A program made the translations under genes and the position numbers. The notes beneath the pieces were generated by a model. That model had not been told where the DNA came from. It worked only from the letters and a program-made list of their open reading frames with translations, and ran no database searches. 64,000 nucleotides of DNA from Ceratobasidium sp. AG-K (taxonomy: Eukaryota > Basidiomycota > Agaricomycetes > Cantharellales > Ceratobasidiaceae), in NCBI GenBank assembly GCA_037039685.1, contig JAWNGF010000017.1, positions 1 through 64,000 of the forward strand, read 5' to 3'. This document shows positions 55,872 to 64,000 of the stretch, one piece after another. Each line of letters starts with the position of its first letter. Position 1 is the first letter of the stretch.

Positions 55872-56636
55872 ATGCCTGCCGTCTCCCGCTCCACCATCGC
55901 CAGCAACCTCACCCGCGTTCTTGACGGACCAGCATTCGCTACGGCGAGAATCCTGGACGCTGGGGCCGCGCTCTACGTCTTCAAAAGGTCCCAACAAAGC
56001 TCTGGCAGAATGCACTTTAGGGCGTTGGACGATATTTTGCACTTGGACCTGGGAGAATTCCAGTGGGTTGGAAAGAAATGGCCGACACGCATGCAACTCC
56101 TACGAAGGGACATCTTTGTTTGTCGAGGATGCACAGCGTTCCAGGTTTTGGAGGTTGTCCTCCTTTCCACCCATATGCTCGGAGTCGTGGAATGGGGACA
56201 AGAAGGGGCATACTCAAGCGAGTGGGTGCCAGGATATGATGGTAGACCACCAACACTCCGACCCAGGTGGAACGACGCTTGGGATGCCAACTACGAGAAG
56301 GACCTGAGCGACTGGAGGATGGAGAGGGGCAGATACCAGAAGGAGAAGATCAAATGGGAACCTTACTGGTGGAGAAGGGAGGAGACGGATGTGTCGGCAT
56401 GGAAGGAAGCAGAGCCCGATGTGCGACAGTGGGATGAGGAGTTTGTAGAGGTCCAGAAGAGGGTTTTGGACTGGAGCAAGGCAGACTGGACAAAGGAGGA
56501 GACCTGGGAAGAATGGGAGAAATTCTCGGACGAACCAGGAAATACCGTTTTCAATCCCATTGACCTGACCTTGGAGGACGAGGAGGGGTTGGAAGAGCAT
56601 ATGCTAAAGAAGGAAAGGGACTGCGCAGTGCAGTAG
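55872..56636 (+). CDS. ORF3 of Gy4, intact (254 aa)
   Basis: ATG 55872 after the pyrimidine-rich TCTTCTCTGCTACCGACA; TAG 56634-56636, 41 bp from the 3' LTR. Same length as the copy at 25940-26704 with few substitutions (for example RALDDILHLDLGEF for RASDDILHSDLGEF). The conserved N-domain, the VCRGC motif and the Trp/Glu/Lys-rich C-domain are all present. It lies in the -1 frame relative to the downstream pol frame. No domain recognised; no signal peptide or transmembrane helix. Expression could use an internal promoter, splicing or reinitiation; the sequence does not decide. Confidence 0.78.
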   Translation: MPAVSRSTIASNLTRVLDGPAFATARILDAGAALYVFKRSQQSSGRMHFRALDDILHLDLGEFQWVGKKWPTRMQLLRRDIFVCRGCTAFQVLEVVLLSTHMLGVVEWGQEGAYSSEWVPGYDGRPPTLRPRWNDAWDANYEKDLSDWRMERGRYQKEKIKWEPYWWRREETDVSAWKEAEPDVRQWDEEFVEVQKRVLDWSKADWTKEETWEEWEKFSDEPGNTVFNPIDLTLEDEEGLEEHMLKKERDCAVQ

Positions 56637-56665
56637 GTCCGTTCAGGTCCCCCAAACGGACTCTT

Positions 56666-56674
56666 AGGGGGGAG
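56666..56674 (+). promoter_or_regulatory. Polypurine tract of Gy4
   Basis: AGGGGGGAG, 3 bp before the 3' LTR. Confidence 0.8.
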
Positions 56675-56677
56675 TAA

Positions 56678-57135
56678 TGTTGTGAGCTAGCTCACTCCAT
56701 CGGACTTGCCCGTTGTCGCGCCCGCCTGTCTTCCCTCTTTGTGTTACGTTCCCCGTTTCCGTTTGCCGTGTTGCCACCTTCTTGTGGTTATTCTGTTACA
56801 TTGTGTAACGCGGCTGTGCTTTGTACGAGTCATGTCTGTTCATACAGCATGACTCACATGGACACTCCTGACTGGCTGTTATGTATGAGTCGTGTGGCTG
56901 CGCCTTGTATGACTTGGCCTCTTTCTGAATATATATAGAGGACCAACAAGCCTGGCAACCCCAGCTTGTTTTGTCTCGTCAAAACATTCCCTTTGAGTGA
57001 CACTTAGAACCACCCCTACCCTCAAGAGCCTACAGACGCTTAAGTGTGTTGCGGCTCAAGAGGTCACTTAGGTCTTAGTGCCGTCCACTCTCCATTGCGG
57101 CTTGTCTCGGAGCCACCAAGAAGAAGCTTACAACA
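56678..57135 (+). repeat. 3' LTR of Gy4 (L7)
   Basis: 458 bp, begins TGTTGTGAGC, ends TTACAACA, followed by the target repeat ATCTC. Confidence 0.92.
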
Positions 57136-57140
57136 ATCTC

Positions 57141-58131
57141 CCCTTAGTCCTTCTAGTCCTTGGGTGACTGCTTTGTTCCAGGCTAACTGTGCCTGTCTTG
57201 TGGTGTTAAGATCTTCCTGTACATTGTTTACTAGTCCTTGTGTGTTTGTGACTTCGTTTCTTAAGCAGATTACGTCTTGCCCAACCAGGAAGCTGTTGTG
57301 TTCACCATTTCGTGCGGCGGTAAGGATATCTGTCAGGGTTCCTTGTAGGTTGTTGAGGGAATCATTGAAGATTTGTTGGTTGTTAGCCAACACTTGAGTG
57401 GATTGTTCTAACCCATTGAGTCTTCTGTCGATTGTTATCCTCATTCCATCAATAATCCTTAGCAGTGCATTGTGTCTTCCAAGGTGAAGATTGTCAAGGT
57501 TGTCAAGGTTGCTAATCATGGTTCTTCCGCTGGAGCTAGAACTTGAGCTGGGAATCCTAGGGGGGTCTTGTCCTTCAGTTGCTGTCGGTTGCTGGGAATA
57601 TCCCTGTGGTACGTATGGCGGCGCTGGGTTAACTGGAGTCACGGCCTGAGAGCTTATTGGGATTGGGCTGGCATTGGTGATGGTTCCCCCAATCTGTGGT
57701 ACTTGAGCAGTAAGGGGAATGTGCGGTGTGGGTGGCGGCCTGATAGGAACAAGGGATACGCCCCCGTGAGCTTCAGGTTGGGGGGAGAAAAACTGTCTTC
57801 TGGCCCCCATAGGCCATAGTGGACGTGATGGACCTGGGCTTGCATTTGAGATTGGGATCCAAATTGTTACCGGTGTGGGATTGTTGGTAATATCTCCTGG
57901 TTCCCTAGCAACTACGGTAGGTTCTTCCTGGACAACTGAAACGTTCTCAGTGTTGAATGTTCCAGGCATAGAAGCTTGGCTTTGTGGGCGAGACCTTGCT
58001 GGTCCTCTGGCCCAAGCTTGTGCAATATCATGTTTGTTGAGGGAACTTGTAGGTCTCAAAACCCTACTTGGTCCTCTCCTTGTTGATAATGGTGTTGTGA
58101 GGCGTGACCCCACATCCTCCTGAATGGACAT
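57141..58131 (-). pseudogene. Gy3 gag, N-terminal part
   Basis: ATG 58131, MSIQEDVGSRLTTPLS, through the low-complexity and coiled-coil regions to TQGLEGLRG, where Gy4 interrupts. The frame continues correctly at 49533 when Gy4 and one ATCTC copy are disregarded. Confidence 0.85.
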
Positions 58132-58139
58132 GATTGTTA

Positions 58140-58151
58140 AGCTTGTTTTGT
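58140..58151 (-). promoter_or_regulatory. Self-primer binding site of Gy3
   Basis: ACAAAACAAGCT (minus strand), 2 nt from the 5' LTR. Confidence 0.6.
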
Positions 58152-58153
58152 AA

Positions 58154-58251
58154 TGTCGTAAGCTTCTTCTTGATGGCTATGAGACAAGCCGCAATGGAGA
58201 GTGGATGGCACTAAGACCTAAGTGACCTCTTGAACCGCAACACACTTAAGT
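58154..58251 (-). repeat. 5' LTR of Gy3 (L8), truncated
   Basis: 98 bp of the internal-proximal LTR end, stopping at CACACTTAAGT where the LTR L9 begins in opposite orientation. Confidence 0.85.
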
Positions 58252-58708
58252 TGTCGTGAGCTAGCTCACTCCATCGGACTTGCCCGTTGTCGCGCCCTCC
58301 TGTCTTCCCTCTTTGTATTACGTTCCCCGTTCTGTCTGCCGCGTTGCCACCTTCTTGTGGTTATACTGTTACATTGTGTAACGCGGCTGTGCTTTGTACG
58401 AGTCATGTCTGTTCATACAGCATGACTCACATGGACACTCCTGACTGGTTGACTGTTATGACTCTTGTGGCTGCGTCCTGTATGACTCGGCCTTGTCTTG
58501 ATTATATATAGAGGACCAACAAGCCTGGTAACCCCAGCTTGTTTTGTCTCGTCAAAACATCCCCTTTGAGTGACACTTAGAGCCACCCCTACCCTCAAGA
58601 GCCTACAGACGCTTAAGTGCGTTGCGGCTCAAGAGGTCACTTAGGTCTTAGTGCTGTCCACTCTCCATCGCAGCTCCTCTCATAGCCACCAAGAAGAAGC
58701 TTACGACA
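58252..58708 (+). repeat. LTR in front of Gy5 (L9)
   Basis: 457 bp, TGTCGTGAGC to TTACGACA. Same LTR family as Gy1-Gy4, including TATATATAG and AGCTTGTTTTGT. Flanks TAAGT (left) and TCAAC (right) do not match, so it is not a simple solo LTR. The self-primer site expected 2 nt downstream is absent. Confidence 0.85.
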
Positions 58709-61041
58709 TCAACAAGGCAATTAGCAGTTGTCAACTCTACTACTTAGCAGGTTGCAACATTGCAAAGCAAGCTCTTTCTCCGCTGAGCCACAAGAAAACA
58801 AGATCACGTGACCTCACAAACATTAACACAAGATCCTCGAGCGCAGCGTCAAACAGGCAGGCTACTGAGCCTGTGCCACAAATAGTCGAATTACGATCAA
58901 ACCCTTCCAGAGGAGCAAGTGATCGAGCTGGAGATTGGACGGCCCCGCTTAGAAGCAATAGCCAAGTATCAAGACCTCCATCTACTAGCGTCCCGGGAGG
59001 AATCAGAAATATTATAGAAACTTTGGGAACTCAAGGAGAAGCATCTACCTCAAACAAACAAGGGTTCACTTCTCCAACTATCCAAATTGTTGAACGACCA
59101 ATCGACACTCCCCCTCCACCAGGGCCACAAATCAGTCAAAGGGACATAGTTAGCCCCAGAGCACATTGCATCATTAGAATACCGGCATCACCCAGGAATG
59201 CCACTCCGGGACCATCAAACCCCGCCCAAGCACCACCACCACAAGTACATACCATGACAACCGGAAAGCGGCAGCCACTGGAAATGCCAAACTTTGACAA
59301 CATTTTTCCTCCTATGGGAACTCCAGTAGGGCCTATGGTACCCACACCAGCGTCAATGCCAGGATTGATAGCGACCACTAGGACACACAGCGCAGCCAGC
59401 ATACCATCCACGTTCGAATCCCAACAAAGCATTGAAACCATCTCTCAAGATGAACAACTGAGAAACAAATTACTGGTAGAAAACATTGAGGGAAGAAGGG
59501 TTGAAACCCTAGAAAGAATTTTCAACACACTACAGGTCCAATACCACCAAGAAAATGCAGTTCAAGCCCTGAGAATCAAAGGCCTAGAATGCCGATGGGA
59601 AATCCAGGTGACCAATACTACAAACATGATGCAGCGAATTGAGCGCATTGCTTCAAGAACCAAAGATGGCGTCAACACCTTCTACAAACGTCTCCAAAAC
59701 ATTGATTGCGCACAACAAAGGGTCAAGCAAATATTTGAATGATCAGTAGAAAACTCCAAGTACATCAACCAACAATTGGTGGCTCAAAACCAGCTGATCA
59801 CTCAGAATCTGCAAAACCAAGTTGATCGGATCAACAGGATAGAAGAAACTATTGGAAGAATGGCTGAAGGAATGAGGAACATTATGATTATGCTAGGACG
59901 GATTGATGAAGAAGTTGTTGAAGGTTTCCAAGATCAAACCAACCAACTCAGGGAAATCTGAACCAGAGGACAAGAAACGTTTGACCTTCTTGAACAAATT
60001 GGGGCTGATGCCCAAGTAGAATCAGATCACCAACACGAAGAATCTAGACACACTTCCATAGAAATCCCAAACCCTAGGGAACCTCCCCCACATAGGAATA
60101 TCTCACCTCAGGAAAAACAGTCTCCCTCTTTCAAAGTGCAAGGCCAATCAGGTTATCAAATTAGGGATGAAGGAAGAACTCTCATTATCCAAACAGGACA
60201 AGGCAGAAATGGGAATGGATCAGGTCCACGCATCAAAATGCCCAAAGCATTTGAAGGAACAAGGGGAACGGCGGCTGAAACATTCCTTGCCCAAATGAAA
60301 GCATTTTTCCGTCTGAACCCAAATCAATATGATACAGAAGAACGTTGGATCGTCGCCACCTTGATGAATATGGCAGAAGGAGCAGCAGGAAACTGGGCAC
60401 AACCCGCCCTCAATTGGTACAACAACAACAAAAACCATCCTTGGCTGGAATCATGGGAAGCCTTCCAAAACGCCTATGAGAAGCAGTGGAGCAACCCTAG
60501 CAAGAAAATCCAAGCAGAACAAGGGATTCAACGGCTGTACCAGAACAAATCCGTAGGCAAATATGTCTCTGAATTCCGACTTCTTGCACAAGAACTAGAT
60601 TGGAACAATGCCGCTCTGATTGCGCGTTTCAGGCAAGGGTTGAGCAGACTCATCAAAGCGGAACTTGTCCGCAAAGAGCTCAGGGATAGGAGAACTGCCG
60701 CACAAAGGGACTTAGAAGGATGGATCGACATCGCCCTCCAAGCGGAAGAAATCCAAAAACTCACCAATCCCCAAAACAAGGGGAAGAAGGAAGACAAGGC
60801 TGAAGGATCCAAAACCACAAAACAAGTGAAAGGAGACCTTGTCCCAAAGGCTGAGAAAACACGCCGCAAGGAAAACAACCTCTGCATCAAATGTGGAGAA
60901 GCGGGACACGCAATTGCCAATTGCAGAAAGGAATGGACCTACAAAGACAAAGGGAAGACACCAGTGAAAGGAAAAGCTGGTGAAGTGAAGGAAAGAGACA
61001 TGGACAAAACCAAGTCCACCAATTCAGAGTCGGAAAACTAG
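58709..61041 (+). pseudogene. Gy5 gag
   Basis: Open from the LTR junction with no early ATG. Pro/Ser-rich N-terminus, coiled-coil middle (NMMQRIERIASRTKDG, QNQVDRINRIEETIGRMAEG), gag core (FEGTRGTAAETFLAQMKAFF; NAYEKQWSNPSKKIQAEQG), zinc knuckle CIKCGEAGHAIANC, then a Lys-rich tail. Two in-frame TGAs (59740-59742, 59959-59961). Ends SENSESEN and TAG at 61039-61041. Confidence 0.82.
61032..61038 (+). promoter_or_regulatory. Candidate -1 frameshift site, Gy5
   Basis: G GAA AAC immediately before the gag TAG. It resembles the slippery heptamer reported for visna virus gag-pol; the pol frame is -1 here. Weaker than the G GGA AAA of Gy1-Gy4. Confidence 0.45.
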
Positions 61042-61058
61042 ATGGGTGTCTCTCCACC

Positions 61059-64000
61059 GTGTGTGAAGATGCCCCAATATCCTCTCTGCAAAATGTATAC
61101 TACTGCAAAGCCACAAATGAATCACCCATGGTATATGCTCAAGCAGAGGGAATCACAGAAAACATCTCAACTCTCATTGACTCCGGCTCCAGCAGAAATT
61201 TCATTGACCTGAACTTTGCAAAGAAAAACAATATTCCTTTGATCCCCTTACAAACCCCTAGGAACGTGGAAATGATTGACGGAAAAACTCAAAAGGATTT
61301 GATCCGTCACTGGTGCAAACTGAAATTCAATATAGAAGGAAGAACTTTTGAACAAAGATTCTATGTCATGCCAACAGGAACCCAGCCTATGATCCTTGGC
61401 ATGACATGGTTGAAGGAAACAAACCCTGAAATTTCCTGGGCCCCATTCTCTATCAAGTGGAGAAAGGAGTCTGACATCCAGGCAAAAGCAGGAATGTTAC
61501 AAGAACTTCCAGAAGAACTCAAGGACTTTGCCAATGTCTTTGACAAAGAACAATACAACAAGCTCCTGGAACATAGGGAATGGGATTGCAAAATTGACTT
61601 CTACAACAACAACAGGCTTCCAAAACCAAAAAAGGCCTATCCACTGTCGCCCAGAGAACAGGAAGCCACAAAGGAGTAGGTGAAGTCGGAACTGAAGTCA
61701 GGAAGGATCAGACCAAGCGACTCCCCTGTTGCCGCCAGCCTTTTCTTTGTCACAAAAGCTCTGAAACCAGGACAAACCGTCCCTGACCTGCGACCAGTCG
61801 TCAACTACAGAGGGGCAAACGCAGAAACTATCCCTGACTGCTACCCCATACCATTGATGGACCAACTTCTGGAAATCTTCAAGAAAAATAGCAACAAATC
61901 AGATGAGGAACTTTTTATCACTTCTCTGGACTTGAAAAACGGTTTCTGGAACGTGAGGATCAGAGAAGGAGACAAATGGAAGACAGCATTCAGCACCTCC
62001 AAAGGCCTCTTCAAATACACCGTCATGCCCTTTGGACTGAAGAATGCACCTTCAACATTCCAAAGAATGATGGACAACATCTTCAGGGATTTGATCAGAA
62101 AAAAGATAGTAGTCTACATTGACGATATCTTGATCATCTCTAGAGGAAGAAACCAACATACCCTGGACATCAGAGAAGTCCTTGAAAAGCTGCGAAAAAG
62201 CAATCTTTTTGGGAACCTCAAAAAATGCACCTTTTATGGAAAAAAGGCCGATTGGGTAGGCTTTGTTGTGGACAAAAATGGTATCTCCATGAACAAAGAC
62301 AAGATCAAGACTATTCAGGAATGGCCTGTCCCAAAAACCATCAAACAGCTACAAGCTTTCATTGGCTTCTGCAACTTCTACAGGAGATTTGTGGTCTCTT
62401 TCTCCTCCATCATCAAACCTTTGACTCAACTCACTCAAAAGGACCAAAAATGGGAATGGAAGGAAGCACAGCAGGAGGCTTTTGAAAACCTGAAAAAGAT
62501 GATCTCAGAAGAACCAGTACTGGCACATCCAGACAAATCAAAGCAATACTTCCTGGAAACGGATGCCTCAGGAGTCGCTCTAGGAGCAATCCTTAGTCAA
62601 CAACAAAACGACGGATACCTGCACCCAATTGGCTTCCTTTCCAAAAGCTTCAAGGATGCAGAATTGAATTATGACACGCACGACAAGGAGCTTTTTGCTA
62701 TCATTGAGGCTTTGAGACACTGGCGCATTCACCTTGAAGGAACAAAGGAACCAGTGATCATCTACATGGACCACAAGAACCTGACCTACTGGAAGGACTC
62801 TGTCAATTTCAACCAAAGACACCACAGATGGCTCCTGATGCTAGCAAGTTACAATTGCAAAATCCACTACCGGCCTGGGAAGATGTCGGAAAAACCGGAT
62901 ATTCTCTCTAGAAGAAGCGACCATGGGGATATTGCATCTGCAGAACAAACTATGATCTCCGCCAAAAGATTCAAGGGCTTTGCTGCCATGATGGGATCAG
63001 ACCTCATGACTGAGCTCAAAGAGGCACAGGAAGAGGACGAAGCCTTGCAAACCTTGATTGCCAGCACAAAGGACAAAGAGGCCCTCCCGCCTTCCATGAA
63101 GAAACAATTCAAAGACTACAAATGGGAGGAAAACCTCCTGTGGTATCAAGGAAGAATTGTCGTCCCTGATGAAAAAGACATCAAGCTGAAGCTACTACAA
63201 CTACATCACAACACACCCATGGCTGGGCACCAAGGACAAGCTAGGACCTTGGAACTTCTTGCAAGACAATACTATTGGCCCGGCATGAAAAGCCAAGTGA
63301 ATCGCTTCGTTGAAAGCTGCAAAATCTGCCAAAGGGGAAAGGGAAGCAAAGGACACTTGCTGCTCAAACCCTTACCCATCCCAGAAAAGCCCTGGGAAAA
63401 CATCACTTACAATTTTATTGTGAAACTACCAAAATCAAAAGGATTTGACAGTGTCCTTGTTGTGGTAGATTGCTTTTCTAGAATGGCACATTTCATCACT
63501 TGCAACAAAGCCACCAACTTGGAACAACTTGCCGACATCTTCATCAAAGAAGTATGGCGACTCCATGGTTTCCCAAAAACCACAGTCTCTGATAGAGGAA
63601 GTACTTTCAAATCTCACTTCCTGGAAGCAGTGTACAGAAGACTCAATATCCAACCTACCTTCAGCACGGCCTTCCATCCTGAAACTGATGGCCTTGCGGA
63701 AAAAACAAACCAGTGGCTAGAAGGTTGGTTGAGAATATTCTGCAACCATTGCCAGGACGACTGGGCCAAATGGCTACCTATCGCGGAATTCTGCCACAAC
63801 AACCACAGAAATCGCATCACAAACAAGTCACCCTTCGAAATTGTCTATGGAATGACTCCAAAATGGACCATTGAGGATTACATGACTCAATCTCTGGAAG
63901 GCAACAAATGGACAAACAATATGAAAACTGTGTGGGAAGAAGCAAAAGCTATGATGGAGTACCATCAGACAAGGGAAGAACTTCCAAAAACAATCTACAA
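61059..64000 (+). pseudogene. Gy5 pol (partial, one stop)
   Basis: Protease LIDSGSSRNFIDL; TAG at 61677-61679; then open to the window end. RT (SLDLKNGFWNVRI, YIDDILIIS), RNase H (ETDASGVALG, HDKELFAIIEALRHW), integrase finger (HHNTPMAGHQ...CKICQRGKG) and core. The first catalytic Asp appears as Asn (TYNFIVKLPKSKG, where Gy1 has DFVVKLPKS). The second Asp (SDRGSTF) and the Glu (TDGLAEKTNQW) are present. Any chromodomain would lie outside. Confidence 0.85.

Larger units (their letters stand above)
49534..57135 (+). mobile_element. Gypsy chromovirus Gy4, full length with target duplication
   Basis: LTRs 49534-49991 and 56678-57135 (458 bp each, about nine differences by eye, mostly C/T or G/A) are flanked by ATCTC on both sides (49529-49533, 57136-57140). 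Inserted in gag of Gy3 in the opposite orientation. Contains PBS, gag (with a solo LTR), frameshift site, pol, ORF3 and purine tract. Confidence 0.93.
43806..58251 (-). mobile_element. Gypsy chromovirus Gy3, split by Gy4 and truncated on the right
   Basis: 3' LTR 43806-44273, ORF3, pol, C-terminal gag to 49533; then Gy4 (49534-57135); then N-terminal gag 57141-58131 and the start of the 5' LTR 58154-58251, where another LTR interrupts. It sits inside Co1. Its sequence is visibly poorer in CpG than Gy1, Gy2 or Gy4, fitting its older place in the nest. Confidence 0.88.
58252..64000 (+). mobile_element. Gypsy element Gy5, runs off the window
   Basis: Plus-strand element of a lineage distinct from Gy1-Gy4: different gag, YIDD instead of YIDN and a different slippery sequence. 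It is inserted in the 5' LTR of Gy3 together with L9. The 3' end is beyond 64000. Confidence 0.8.

Noticed and set aside
25442..64000. CRISPR array, bacterial operon or phage content
   Set aside because: No short spaced repeats, no ribosome binding sites or bacterial genes; all repeats are LTRs or eukaryotic duplications.

Overview
The window looks like a chromosomal segment of a filamentous basidiomycete. Genes are intron-rich with 45-60 nt GT..AG introns, promoters carry clear TATA boxes, and almost half of the window is a nest of Ty3/gypsy and Ty1/copia LTR retrotransposons. Protein similarities recalled from memory (YOP1, DUF3638/DUF3645, Tf2-like pol) suggest an Agaricomycete such as a Rhizoctonia-like fungus. 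The species is inference; no search was run.

Left half (1-25.4 kb) is host DNA. Two paralogous genes of an uncharacterised family with a His...Asn-Cys signature (36-1079 and 4602-5941, minus) flank a ~1.0 kb inverted-repeat element (1753-2777). A complete YOP1/REEP-type gene lies at 6453-7277 (minus). From ~7.57 to 17.1 kb there is a tandemly duplicated region carrying three copies of a small secreted hydrophobic protein gene (9567-10255, 12133-12827, 16452-17130). All three have the same three-exon architecture. A relic of the family survives at 38311-38533, and one upstream cassette (12.96-15.03 kb) has lost its gene. Further right are a 66-codon three-exon gene (20243-20560), the orphan C-terminal part of a DUF3638/DUF3645-type giant protein (21045-22713) and a ~2.7 kb gene-free CpG-poor stretch.

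Right half (25.4-64 kb) is layered retrotransposons. I call the gypsy copies Gy1-Gy5 and the copia copy Co1. Gy2 (LTRs 25442-25898 and 37570-38025, target duplication TTGAC) contains Gy1 (5' LTR 32914-33369), and the two are fused by a deletion that also made a diverged 699-bp duplication. Co1 (39.04-43.81 kb, plus) is interrupted by Gy3 (minus, starting at 43806). Gy3 is interrupted in gag by Gy4 (49534-57135, plus, target duplication ATCTC), and Gy4 carries a solo LTR in its own gag (51944-52396, target duplication GGAAC). The distal LTR of Gy3 is cut at 58251 by the LTR in front of Gy5, a more divergent gypsy element that runs off the window end.

Gy1-Gy4 form one chromovirus family: 456-468 bp LTRs, gag with a CCHC knuckle, a conserved G GGA AAA slippery site at the gag/pol -1 overlap, protease-RT-RNase H-integrase-chromodomain pol, a purine tract, and a 12-nt primer site complementary to the predicted 5' end of their own RNA (Tf1-type self-priming). 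They also carry a third reading frame (ORF3, 254 codons) overlapping the pol 3' end, whose product I do not recognise. It is conserved between copies and intact in two of them while gag and pol are broken. ORF3 and the self-priming arrangement are the most notable finds. No copy looks autonomous. Most lesions are CGA to TGA or G to A changes, as expected from decay of methylated CpG or a RIP-like process.
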